A stretch of 27,736 nt of DNA from PALSA-505 sp036495485 (GTDB lineage Bacteria; Actinomycetota; Actinomycetes; Streptosporangiales; Streptosporangiaceae): the NCBI GenBank assembly GCA_036495485.1, contig DASXMU010000356.1:1-27736 (forward strand), in the 5' to 3' direction. Made by a program: the position numbers and the translations under genes. Positions within the stretch are counted from its first letter, which is position 1, and each line of letters opens with the position of its first letter. The notes under the pieces were generated by a model, which did no database searches, was not told the DNA's origin, and saw only the letters and a program-made list of their open reading frames with translations. This document shows positions 1 through 9,417 of this stretch, one piece after another.

Positions 1-536
1 AGGCCATCATGGGCGTGGTCCCGTCTGAAGTCCGGCTTTTCGACCGGCTGAGCGGCGCCGAGATGCTCGAGTACTCGGGCCGGCTGCGTGGCCTTGCTGC
101 CGGGGAGGCGCGGTCCAGGGCGACCCAGCTGCTGGATGTGCTGGACCTGACAGCCGACGCGAAACGGCTGGTCGCTGACTACTCCACCGGCATGCGCAAG
201 AAGGCCGCGCTCGGCTGCGCGCTGATCCACAACCCGTCGGTGCTGTTCCTGGACGAGCCGCTGGAGGGCGTCGACCCCGTATCAGCCGACTCGATCCGCC
301 GGATGCTGACCAACTATGTGGGCTCGGGCTCGACCGTGCTGTTCTCCAGCCATGTCATGGAACTGGTCGAACAGGTCTGCGACCACGTATCCATCATCGA
401 CAAGGGCCGGATCGTGACGACCGGCACCACGCAGGAGGTGCGGGGCGCCAAGACCCTGCAGCAGGCGTTCATCGACCTGGTCGGCCCACGGCACAGCGGG
501 GAGGGACTGTCATGGCTCGGCTCCTCGTCCAGCTGA
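1..536 (+). CDS. ABC transporter ATP-binding protein, 5'-truncated by window edge
   Basis: This is the C-terminal part of an ATP-binding subunit that would energise the membrane protein encoded next. The open frame enters from the left edge (codons in phase with position 3) and ends at TGA 534-536. Visible motifs are an ABC-signature-like YSTGMRKK, a Walker B VLFLDEPLEGVDP with the catalytic Glu, and the switch histidine in SSH; Walker A and the real start lie outside the window. The signature departs from LSGGQ in the way common for ABC-2-type exporters. The 3' end overlaps the permease gene by 25 nt in another frame, which argues for translational coupling and one transporter complex. The substrate cannot be told from sequence; an exporter is inferred because no binding-protein gene is next to it. 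Confidence 0.9.
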   Translation, partial: AIMGVVPSEVRLFDRLSGAEMLEYSGRLRGLAAGEARSRATQLLDVLDLTADAKRLVADYSTGMRKKAALGCALIHNPSVLFLDEPLEGVDPVSADSIRRMLTNYVGSGSTVLFSSHVMELVEQVCDHVSIIDKGRIVTTGTTQEVRGAKTLQQAFIDLVGPRHSGEGLSWLGSSSS

Positions 537-2101
537 AGCTCCGGCTGCTGGTCAACGCGCTGCGCTCGTCAACGAGCGCCAAGGTCTCCTTCATCGTCAG
601 CACGGTCTTCGCGGCACTGGCCGCGGCCGGCGCCTTCGGTGTCTTCGTCCTGCTGCGCGGGCAGAGCGGGGCGGTGGACGTGACCGCGGTCATCTTCACG
701 CTGTTCGCGTTCGGCTGGCTGATCTTCCCGCTGATCCTCTTCGGCCTCGACGGCACCCTGGACCCGGCTACGGTGGCGCTGTACCCACTGCGCACCCGTT
801 CGCTCGCCGTGGGGTTGCTGGGCGCCTCGGCCACCGGCGCCTGGCCGCTGGCCAACGTGATCGGCCTGCTCGGGGTGACCGTCGGGCTGGCCCACGGTGC
901 GCTCGGGCTGCTCATCGCGGTGGTCGCGGTGGTGCTGCAGGTGCTGTTCTGCATCACGCTGGCCCGGGTCGTGACCACTGGGCTCGCCGGGCTGCTTCGC
1001 TCCCGCCGTGGCAAGGACCTGGCCGCCTTCCTGGTGATCCCGATCTTCGCCTGCTACGAGCTGTTCACCCAGGTGGTGCCCAGGCTGGCCGCATCGGGCA
1101 AGCTGACCGCGTCCAGCTTCAACGGCGTAGACGTGTGGATGCGCTGGCTGCCTCCGGGCCTGGCAGCTCACTCCATCCAGGACGCCTCGGACGGGCACCC
1201 TGGCGCTGCTCTGGCGCGCCTGGCACTTCTTGCCGCCGTCATCGTCGTGCTGGGCTGGCTGTGGGTACGGCTGCTCGGCCGCGCCCTGGTCACCACCGAC
1301 GCCTCCACCCAGTCGGCGCGGGTGCGCGCCGCCGCGCTGCCGTTCGCCCGGTTCGGCCTGCGCGGCACCGTGGCCGCCCGGTTCTGGATCTACCAGCGCC
1401 GCGAGCCCGCGTCGCTGGTCACCTGGGGCGTCACCGCGGTCATCATGGTCGCCGTGTCGGTCACCGCCCTGCTCCACCATGGGCAGAACCCAGGTGTCCT
1501 GATCGCCAACGCGGTCTTCGGCGCCGCGTTCGTCGGGGTCTTCCACGCGAACTCGGTCGGCTGGAGCGGGCCGGCCTTCCTCTTCGAGTCCATGGCGCTG
1601 ACCAGCCACCGCAACATCCGTGCCTACCTGTCCGGCCAGAACATCGCGCTCGCCGTGATCGCGGTGCCCCTGCTGGCCGCGATGTCCATCGGCCTGGCGC
1701 TCCTGGCCGGGCGCCCGGCCTACGGATTCATCAGCCTGGCGGTGGACCTGGCCGGGCTCGGCGCGGCCATGGCCATCAGCAACATCCTCACCGTCACCGC
1801 GCCCTACCCGGTCGTCGACCGGGCTGGCAGCCCCATGCGGAGGGCCGCGGACGGATACACCGCCTATGGGGTCCTGGGCACCTTCGGCAACCTCATCGGC
1901 GTCGGGGTGGCGGCCGCCCCGGTGATCTACGCCGCCGTCCTCACCACCGGTGACCCGGTAGCGGTCCGAATGCCGATCCTCGTGGTGGGCGCCGCCGCCT
2001 ACGGCCTCCTGCTGAGCTGGCTCGGCCAGTGGATCGCGGCCAACGCGGCCGGGAACAAGGTGCCGGAGCTCTGCCAGATGGCCAGCCGCAGCGCCCTGTA
2101 G
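512..2101 (+). CDS. Polytopic membrane protein, probable ABC exporter permease
   Basis: The 529-residue protein is dominated by long hydrophobic stretches. They begin near residue 25 (FIVSTVFAALAAAGAFGVFV) and continue as clusters around 50-75, 110-150, 165-185, 230-250, 300-360, 370-430 and 450-510, so it is a many-span inner-membrane protein. The ATG at 512 follows a GGGGAGGG ribosome site by a few bases and lies inside the upstream ATPase gene. That overlap and the shared strand indicate it is the transmembrane partner of that ATPase. No signal peptide, enzymatic motif or extracellular domain is evident. Size and layout resemble the large ABC-2-like permeases of actinobacteria, but no subfamily signature is recognised, so the cargo is unknown. 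The gene ends just before a strong hairpin. Confidence 0.75.
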   Translation: MARLLVQLKLRLLVNALRSSTSAKVSFIVSTVFAALAAAGAFGVFVLLRGQSGAVDVTAVIFTLFAFGWLIFPLILFGLDGTLDPATVALYPLRTRSLAVGLLGASATGAWPLANVIGLLGVTVGLAHGALGLLIAVVAVVLQVLFCITLARVVTTGLAGLLRSRRGKDLAAFLVIPIFACYELFTQVVPRLAASGKLTASSFNGVDVWMRWLPPGLAAHSIQDASDGHPGAALARLALLAAVIVVLGWLWVRLLGRALVTTDASTQSARVRAAALPFARFGLRGTVAARFWIYQRREPASLVTWGVTAVIMVAVSVTALLHHGQNPGVLIANAVFGAAFVGVFHANSVGWSGPAFLFESMALTSHRNIRAYLSGQNIALAVIAVPLLAAMSIGLALLAGRPAYGFISLAVDLAGLGAAMAISNILTVTAPYPVVDRAGSPMRRAADGYTAYGVLGTFGNLIGVGVAAAPVIYAAVLTTGDPVAVRMPILVVGAAAYGLLLSWLGQWIAANAAGNKVPELCQMASRSAL

Positions 2102-2112
2102 GCACCTGGTCC

Positions 2113-2151
2113 CCAGCGCAGCCGCCCGGCCGCCCGGCGCGGCTGCGCTGG
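2113..2151. terminator. 13-bp perfect stem hairpin between convergent genes
   Basis: CCAGCGCAGCCGC (2113-2125) pairs perfectly with GCGGCTGCGCTGG (2139-2151) around a 13-nt loop. It begins 12 nt after the permease stop and lies before the end of the convergent vapB-like gene, so it can serve both strands. There is no U-tract, as is usual for high-G+C actinobacterial terminators. Confidence 0.7.
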
Positions 2152-2189
2152 AATGTCGGCGGTGCGGCGTAGTTTGACCGCCGACGACC

Positions 2190-2402
2190 TTAGCGCTGCC
2201 ATGCAGTGCGCATCACATCGTCATCCGCCAGATCGGACAGCGCGCCTGAGGTAAGTCTTCGCACATCGCGCCGCCGGGCCGCCAGTGCGATAACTTCCCG
2301 GAGAGCGGCGTTGACGGTGTCCTTCTTGGTCTGGGTGCGCAGCACCTGCTGAGCGGCGGCGAGGTCATCTTCGTTGATGTCGATGAGAATCACCCCTGAC
2401 AA
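2190..2402 (-). CDS. Orphan VapB-family (type II) antitoxin
   Basis: A 70-residue protein of the actinobacterial VapB pattern: an N-terminal strand ending in IDINEDDL, then the conserved QTKKDTVNAALREV segment that forms the DNA-binding dimer fold, and a C-terminal tail ending MRTAWQR that in relatives wraps around the toxin. Such proteins neutralise PIN-domain ribonucleases and repress their own operon. No PIN gene follows: 89 nt downstream is the end of the convergent permease, so this copy has no partner here. The start is uncertain: TTG 2402 has no clear ribosome site, whereas GTG 2393 gives a normal-looking N-terminus (VILIDINEDD). It lies 66 nt beyond the parE stop and could be read through from parE. 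Confidence 0.7.
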   Translation of the reverse strand: MSGVILIDINEDDLAAAQQVLRTQTKKDTVNAALREVIALAARRRDVRRLTSGALSDLADDDVMRTAWQR

Positions 2403-2468
2403 GCCATGTGACCGTTGCCGGTCCGCGCGTGTACTTCGCGCAGCCGTTCGGGAGTTTCTTTCCGGAAA

Positions 2469-4583
<2,115 letters not shown>

Positions 4584-4689
4584 GAACGCCCTCCTCCGGC
4601 AACAGGCGGGCGGCAGGCCAGCCAGGGGAACACACCGCAGACTAGCCCGCCGCGCGGTGTGCCGTGTGCAGCCACGCCGCACGACAAAC

Positions 4690-4735
4690 CCGTTCCACCA
4701 CTCGCGACCTGGGATAATATTCGCGATACAGTAGT
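4690..4735. promoter_or_regulatory. A+T-rich island in the parE / DUF7455 divergent region
   Basis: In the 390-bp gap between the two divergent starts, 4711-4735 is conspicuously A+T rich and contains GATAAT/TAATAT (+ strand, 4713-4720) and TATTAT (- strand, 4714-4719). TTCCAC at 4693-4698 is a possible -35 for TAATAT with a 16-bp spacer. The matches are partial, so this is only a plausible bidirectional promoter. Confidence 0.3.
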
Positions 4736-4758
4736 CGCCGTCCAGGTCAGGAGAAGGG

Positions 4759-4917
4759 ATGATATGCCCTGAGGGAGTGAGCCGGGCCTGGATGGGCAAA
4801 CAGACGGGGAATGAACCGGCCGCCGCGCCGCGCCGGGACAGCGAAACCGATGGGCAGTTTCGCTTATGGCGTACCCAGCGTCATAGGGAAGCCAGATGCC
4901 CGTATGGAACGTTGTAA
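4759..4917 (+). CDS. Possible 52-residue leader peptide gene upstream of the DUF7455 gene
   Basis: An ATG at 4759 lies 5 nt after an AGGAGA ribosome site (4749-4753 core) and opens a 52-codon frame ending TAA 4915-4917, 56 nt before the DUF7455 start. The product would begin MICPEGVSRAW and is rich in Arg; it matches no family I recognise. In favour are the good ribosome site and its place just downstream of the A+T-rich promoter-like island. Against it are its short length, lack of a domain and mixed third-position base use. It could equally be untranslated leader. Confidence 0.2.
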   Translation: MICPEGVSRAWMGKQTGNEPAAAPRRDSETDGQFRLWRTQRHREARCPYGTL

Positions 4918-4973
4918 GTAGTGACGAGAGCCAGCCGGCTGCCGAAGCCGGAGGCACGAGGCGAGGAGCGACA

Positions 4974-5207
4974 TTGACAGGAGCACTAGCCCCCAGCAAG
5001 CCGCTGACCGCCGCGGATGTGTGCGACCGCTGCGGTGCCCGGGCATATGTTCGTGTACTGCTGGCAGGTTCGGCAGAGCTGCTTTTCTGTGCGCACCACG
5101 CTCGTCAGCACTCCGAGGCGCTGGCCAAGGTCGCTGTTGAGATCCAGGACGAGACCAGCCTGCTCGCGGGCACCAAGGATGGCCAGGACCCCGGTTCGGC
5201 GAACTAG
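4974..5207 (+). CDS. DUF7455-type small zinc-ribbon-like protein
   Basis: A 77-residue protein with LTAADVCDRCGARAYVRVL followed by AELLFCAHHARQH: two Cys, then a Cys-His-His group, which suggests a single metal site in a small ribbon. A conserved tail follows (VAVEIQDETSLL). This pattern is found in small uncharacterised actinobacterial proteins encoded between the principal sigma-factor gene and parE, exactly as here. Start TTG 4974 is chosen because GAGGAG lies 5 nt upstream and family similarity begins at LAPSKPLTAAD; an in-frame ATG at 4896 would add 26 unconserved residues. Function is unknown; metal binding is inferred from the Cys/His pattern only. Confidence 0.8.
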   Translation: MTGALAPSKPLTAADVCDRCGARAYVRVLLAGSAELLFCAHHARQHSEALAKVAVEIQDETSLLAGTKDGQDPGSAN

Positions 5208-5262
5208 ACCCGGCGCAAGCCAGGCCCGGTAGCCCGGTCCACCCGGGATCCCCGTCCCCAGC

Positions 5263-5294
5263 AGAGTCACGCGTTGGTATGGGCGCGTGACTCT
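5263..5294. terminator. Bidirectional hairpin between convergent genes
   Basis: AGAGTCACGCG (5263-5273) pairs perfectly with CGCGTGACTCT (5284-5294), an 11-bp stem with a 10-nt loop. It lies 55 nt past the DUF7455 stop and 18 nt past the convergent sigma-factor stop, so it probably ends both transcripts. On the + strand it is followed by TTCATGTT. Confidence 0.75.
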
Positions 5295-5312
5295 TTCATG
5301 TTCCTGGTTGAT

Positions 5313-6827
5313 TTAGTCCAGGTAGTCGCGGAGAACCTGGGAACGTGACGGGTGGCGCAGCTTCGACATCGTCTTGGACTCGATCTGCCGGATCCGCTCC
5401 CTGGTGACCCCGTAGACCTTGCCGATCTCGTCCAGCGTCTTGGGCTGGCCGTCGGTCAGCCCAAACCGCATGGACACCACGCCGGCCTCACGCTCGGACA
5501 GGGTGTCGAGCACCGAGTGCAACTGCTCCTGCAGCAGCGTGAAGCTGACCGCCTCACCCGGCTGGATGGCCTCGGAGTCCTCGATCAGGTCACCGAACTC
5601 GCTGTCGCCGTCCTCACCGAGCGGAGTGTGCAGCGAGATCGGCTCCCGGCCGTACTTCTGCACCTCGATGACCTTCTCCGGGGTCATGTCCAGCTCGGCC
5701 GCCAGCTCCTCGGGCGTCGGCTCCCGGCCCAGGTCCTGCAGCATCTGACGCTGCACCCGGGCGAGCTTGTTGATGACCTCCACCATGTGCACCGGAATCC
5801 GGATGGTCCGGGCCTGGTCGGCCATGGCCCGCGTGATGGCCTGCCGGATCCACCAGGTGGCGTACGTGGAGAACTTGTAGCCCTTGGTGTAGTCGAACTT
5901 CTCGACCGCACGGATCAGGCCCAGGTTGCCCTCCTGGATCAGGTCCAGGAACAGCATCCCGCGGCCTGTGTACCGCTTGGCCAGCGACACGACCAGACGC
6001 AGGTTGGCCTCGAGCAGGTGGTTCTTGGCCCGGCGGCCGTCTGACGCGATCCACTCGAGATCCATGAACTCATCCGAGCCGGGCAGCGCGCGGTTGTCGC
6101 CGAGCTTCTCCTCGGCGAACAGGCCGGCCTCGATCCGCTTGGCCAGCTCGACCTCCTGCTCGGCGTTGAGCAGGGGCACCTTCCCGATCTGCTTGAGGTA
6201 GTCCTTGACCGGGTCCGCCGTTGCCCCGGCCGCAGCGACCTGAGCGGCCGGCAGGTCATCGTCGTCGTCGCCGTAGACGAAGGCGTCGTCCTCGCTGTCC
6301 TCGGCGGCCGCGTCGGCCGCCTTGTCCGGGCTCTTGGCCGGTCCACCAGATCCCTGCCCGGCATCCCCGGCGAGATCGTCCTGCGAGTCCACGTCGTCAT
6401 CGGGCGCGTCCCCGGCGACGACTCCGACGTCGTCGCCGGCAAGTTCGGTCTCGTCGAGCGCCTCTTCGATGTCCACATCGACATCGGCGCCGACGCCCGC
6501 GATATCGACGACAGCTTCGAGATCAGCCGGGTGGTCGAGGGCATCTATCGCCAGCTCGGCTTCCGCGGTGTCCTGCACCCACGTCTCCATCTCTTGAGCT
6601 TCGCCGGGCTCCGCAGGCTCGGCGGCCGTCGCCTGCTTCGTCTGCTTTCCGGCGCTCTGCTTCCCGTTTGCGGGCTTCTTGCCTGCCGTCCGGGTGTCCG
6701 GGCCGGAAGGGCGCCGCCCGGCGCCGTTCGTGGAGCCGTTCTCCGGCGAGCCGGACTGGCCGCCACGCCCCTGAGAGGACGCCTGGGCCGCCCGCTGCTT
6801 CCTCGCCGCGGAACTGGCAGGACTCAC
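5313..6827 (-). CDS. rpoD: Principal RNA polymerase sigma factor (RpoD/HrdB, sigma-70 group 1)
   Basis: The housekeeping sigma factor that directs RNA polymerase to most promoters. The C-terminal half carries region 1.2 (DPVKDYLKQIGKVPLLNAEQ), region 2 with DLIQEGNLGLIRAVEKFDY and KGYKFSTYATWWIRQAI (-10 recognition and melting), region 3, and region 4 ending in the helix-turn-helix VTRERIRQIESKTMSKLRH (-35 recognition) and the RSQVLRDYLD tail. The N-terminal 200 residues are low complexity: a Lys/Ala/Gln-rich start, then a long Asp/Glu-rich tract, as in actinobacterial HrdB. I prefer GTG 6827 (504 residues), which has GAGGTG 6 nt upstream; ATG 6878 adds 17 residues with only a weak GGGA site. 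Neighbours parE and the DUF7455 gene match the known hrdB locus. Confidence 0.95.
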   Translation of the reverse strand: MSPASSAARKQRAAQASSQGRGGQSGSPENGSTNGAGRRPSGPDTRTAGKKPANGKQSAGKQTKQATAAEPAEPGEAQEMETWVQDTAEAELAIDALDHPADLEAVVDIAGVGADVDVDIEEALDETELAGDDVGVVAGDAPDDDVDSQDDLAGDAGQGSGGPAKSPDKAADAAAEDSEDDAFVYGDDDDDLPAAQVAAAGATADPVKDYLKQIGKVPLLNAEQEVELAKRIEAGLFAEEKLGDNRALPGSDEFMDLEWIASDGRRAKNHLLEANLRLVVSLAKRYTGRGMLFLDLIQEGNLGLIRAVEKFDYTKGYKFSTYATWWIRQAITRAMADQARTIRIPVHMVEVINKLARVQRQMLQDLGREPTPEELAAELDMTPEKVIEVQKYGREPISLHTPLGEDGDSEFGDLIEDSEAIQPGEAVSFTLLQEQLHSVLDTLSEREAGVVSMRFGLTDGQPKTLDEIGKVYGVTRERIRQIESKTMSKLRHPSRSQVLRDYLD

Positions 6828-7069
6828 CGCTGCCACCTCTTCCTTCGCCGGACGGTGGCCGACCGGGACCACAACCATTCCCGGCTGACCGGACTAGCAG
6901 GCGACACAGACACTCTCCTGCGTACGTATAGCGAGATATGGACCCTACTGCCAGGCCCAGGGTGTTCGGGTCGTGCCGGAGGACGGACCTGAGCCGCTCG
7001 TGGGCCTCGCCGCCCTCCTGTGCACAACCTTAGGTGGACTTGGGGGGTGACATTGACAACCAGCCGATG

Positions 7070-9196
7070 TCATCCCTCCCCTTCCTTGCCCTGCTCGGGC
7101 ACGTGCAGCACGAGCACGGTGACATCGTCATCCTGTTCGTATCCGGCCAGCATCCGGTCCACCAGGTACTCGAGAAGGCGGTCGGGGCACCCGATCACCT
7201 CCGGTGGGGCCTGGCCCGCTACTGCGAGCAGTTCGTCCAGGCCGGCATCCAGCCCGCGCATGCGGTTCTCAACTAGTCCATCGCTGTAGAACACCACAGT
7301 GTTGCCGGGTGGGAGCCGGAAAGAATGTTGCTGCCGCGGACTGGCCCAGCCAAGCGGGGTGCCCGCCTCGATCGTTTCCAGCATGGGAGGGCCGCCAGGC
7401 CGCAACCGCAGCGGCGGCAGGTGCCCGGCGTTTCCGGCCAGTCCCTCGCCGGTCACCGGGTCGACGACCAGGTAGGCGACCGTGGTCACCTGCTCGTCAA
7501 GCTCGGTGGCACTGAACAGGCGGTCCAGCCCGGCCAGCACCGCCGCCGGGCGCGGGTCGGTCAGCGCCAGGGCGCGCAGCGCGTTCCGCACCCGGCCCAT
7601 GCCGGCTGCCGCGGTGAGGCCCTTGCCCATGACGTCACCGGCAGCGATGGCCAGCCGGCCGTCCGGCAGCTTGAAGGCGTCGTACCAGTCACCGCCGATC
7701 TCCATGTTCCGGGTGACCGGCAGGTACCGCGCCTCGAGCTGGATCCCCGGGACCACCGGGAGCTGGTCGGGAAGCAGGCTGCGCTGCAGCGTCTCGGCGG
7801 TGGTGTGCTCACGCTCGAACAGCGTGGCCCGTTCCACGGCCAGTGCGCACTGGCCGGCCAGCGCCTCAAGGAACACCCGCTCTTCTTCGGTGATCCGCCG
7901 CGGGCGGGTGAACGAGAACCTGATGGCGCCCAGCGGCGCGCCCGCTGCCAGCAGCGGCAGCCCGACCCAGGCCTGCTCGTCGCTGTGCATGAGGTAGAGG
8001 TCGACGTTCGCATCCGGCTCGAACTGCCTGCGCAGCCCCTCCGGATCCTCAGCCAGCACCGGCCGCCTGGCGTTGATGGCCGCGGTGATCACGCTGGGCA
8101 CGTCCAGCGGGAGGTCGCTGGGCGGGCCGCCGGGGTTGACGACCCGCAGCCGCACCCCCTCCGGGTCGAGCAAGGCCACGGCCGACCGCTCGGCGCCGAC
8201 AGCGGACCGGCCGACCTCGGTGATCACCTCGACGACCTGCTCCACGGTGAGCGCCTCGGCCAGCATCGACGTCGCCTGCTGCAGCCTGGCCGTTCGCAGG
8301 GCGGCGGCCGACAGCTGCTCGGTGAGCCTGCCGCGCATCTCCTCGGCCTCGCGCTGGCCGGTGACGTCGGTGCTCGCGCCGACCCACTCGATGATCTTCC
8401 CGGCCCGCTCGATGGGCACAGCGCGCACGTCGTAGTGCCGGTACGCCCCTGCCTTGGTCCGCACCCGGTAGCGGTCGTCGAACTTCTTCCCAGTCCGGAC
8501 GCACTCCCGCCAGGCGCGCTCCACCCGATCCCGGTCCTCCGGGTGGATGGCGTCCAGCCAGCCGTTGCCCAGGTACTCATCCACCGTCTGGCCGGTGATC
8601 CAGCGCCACTCCGGCGAGTCCTCGGCGATCTCGCCGTTCGGCGCCGTCACCCAGACCACCTGCGCGCCCGCCTCGACCAGCGAGCGGTACCTGGCCTCGC
8701 TGCGCCTGACGGCCTCGGCCGAGTGCTGCCGGTCGGTGATATCGGCGGCGATCAGCACGACACCGGTGATATTGGTCTCGCTGTCGTGGCAGGGGAACCA
8801 GGAGAATGCCCAGTGCCGCTCCCGGCGGATCACCGGCTCGGCCTGGCGGGCCGTGGGCACCCGCTGCGGCCTGGCGGACTCCACGACGGGGTGGTCTGGC
8901 TCAAGGACGGGCTGATCACTGGTCAGCACGCGGTGCAGCGCGGCTTCGGCCCGGCCGGCCAGCTCGGCCTGCCAGACGTCGGCGGGCCGGTGCCCGAGCA
9001 GATCCTCGCTGCTCATCCCGTGCAGCCTGGCGAGGGTGCGGTTGACCCGGCGGAAGCGCAGGTCGGTATCGAAGAACGCGAAACCGATGGGGGCCTCGCG
9101 CAGCAGCGTGTCGAGCAGGGCGGAGTCCGACACCGCCAGGCCGGCCGCCTGCGGTCCAGGCACGGATGTGTCTGTGCTCATCCGGTGCTGCCGCAT
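7070..9196 (-). CDS. PAS-PAS-GAF sensor PP2C phosphatase (RsbU/SpoIIE type)
   Basis: A 708-residue cytosolic sensor phosphatase, likely acting on a phosphorylated anti-anti-sigma (STAS) protein. Order of domains: PAS 1 (about 25-150, APIGFAFFDTDLRFRRVN), PAS 2 with a PAC-like tail (about 160-290, VDEYLGNGWLDAIHPEDRDR), a short coiled linker, GAF (about 315-470), and PP2C (about 490-700). The phosphatase motifs are GGDWYDAF (about 499), GDVMGKG (about 518), AGHLPPL, YSDGLVE and EQDDDVTVLVL, so the metal-binding Asp residues appear intact. There is no transmembrane segment and no RsbW-like kinase domain, so signals would be internal and the kinase partner lies elsewhere. The start is uncertain: ATG 9196 or ATG 9181, both with weak ribosome sites. 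It reads toward the sigma-factor gene, 192-242 nt away, and is divergent from the next gene. Confidence 0.88.
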   Translation of the reverse strand: MRQHRMSTDTSVPGPQAAGLAVSDSALLDTLLREAPIGFAFFDTDLRFRRVNRTLARLHGMSSEDLLGHRPADVWQAELAGRAEAALHRVLTSDQPVLEPDHPVVESARPQRVPTARQAEPVIRRERHWAFSWFPCHDSETNITGVVLIAADITDRQHSAEAVRRSEARYRSLVEAGAQVVWVTAPNGEIAEDSPEWRWITGQTVDEYLGNGWLDAIHPEDRDRVERAWRECVRTGKKFDDRYRVRTKAGAYRHYDVRAVPIERAGKIIEWVGASTDVTGQREAEEMRGRLTEQLSAAALRTARLQQATSMLAEALTVEQVVEVITEVGRSAVGAERSAVALLDPEGVRLRVVNPGGPPSDLPLDVPSVITAAINARRPVLAEDPEGLRRQFEPDANVDLYLMHSDEQAWVGLPLLAAGAPLGAIRFSFTRPRRITEEERVFLEALAGQCALAVERATLFEREHTTAETLQRSLLPDQLPVVPGIQLEARYLPVTRNMEIGGDWYDAFKLPDGRLAIAAGDVMGKGLTAAAGMGRVRNALRALALTDPRPAAVLAGLDRLFSATELDEQVTTVAYLVVDPVTGEGLAGNAGHLPPLRLRPGGPPMLETIEAGTPLGWASPRQQHSFRLPPGNTVVFYSDGLVENRMRGLDAGLDELLAVAGQAPPEVIGCPDRLLEYLVDRMLAGYEQDDDVTVLVLHVPEQGKEGEG

Positions 9197-9417
9197 CGCA
9201 TCCGGGCGCCTGACATCGGGGCGGCTCCCTTCCCGCTCATAGCCGTCACAAGCAGGCTAGCGGCCAGAAGCGCATGCCGGGGCATGTGCCGGGAATCATT
9301 CGGCCAGCCAGATGATCCGCTCGGTTGCGGCTAGGTTGCGCCGAGCCGGCGAGAATCCTCCGGTGACATCCAGGTTGCGCGTAGCATCGGTGCGTACCCG
9401 TCTGAAAGGCTGTGCCC

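Noticed and set aside
4584..4799. N-terminal extension of parE from ATG 4799
   Set aside because: The added 72 residues lack family similarity, cross the A+T-rich promoter-like island, and GTG 4583 has an excellent GGAGGAG site.
6936..7050. Promoter candidates for the sigma-factor gene (TAGGGT, TAAGGT with TTGTCA)
   Set aside because: The -10-like words have no -35 partner at 16-19 bp (TTGTCA is 21 bp from TAAGGT), so I did not list a promoter.
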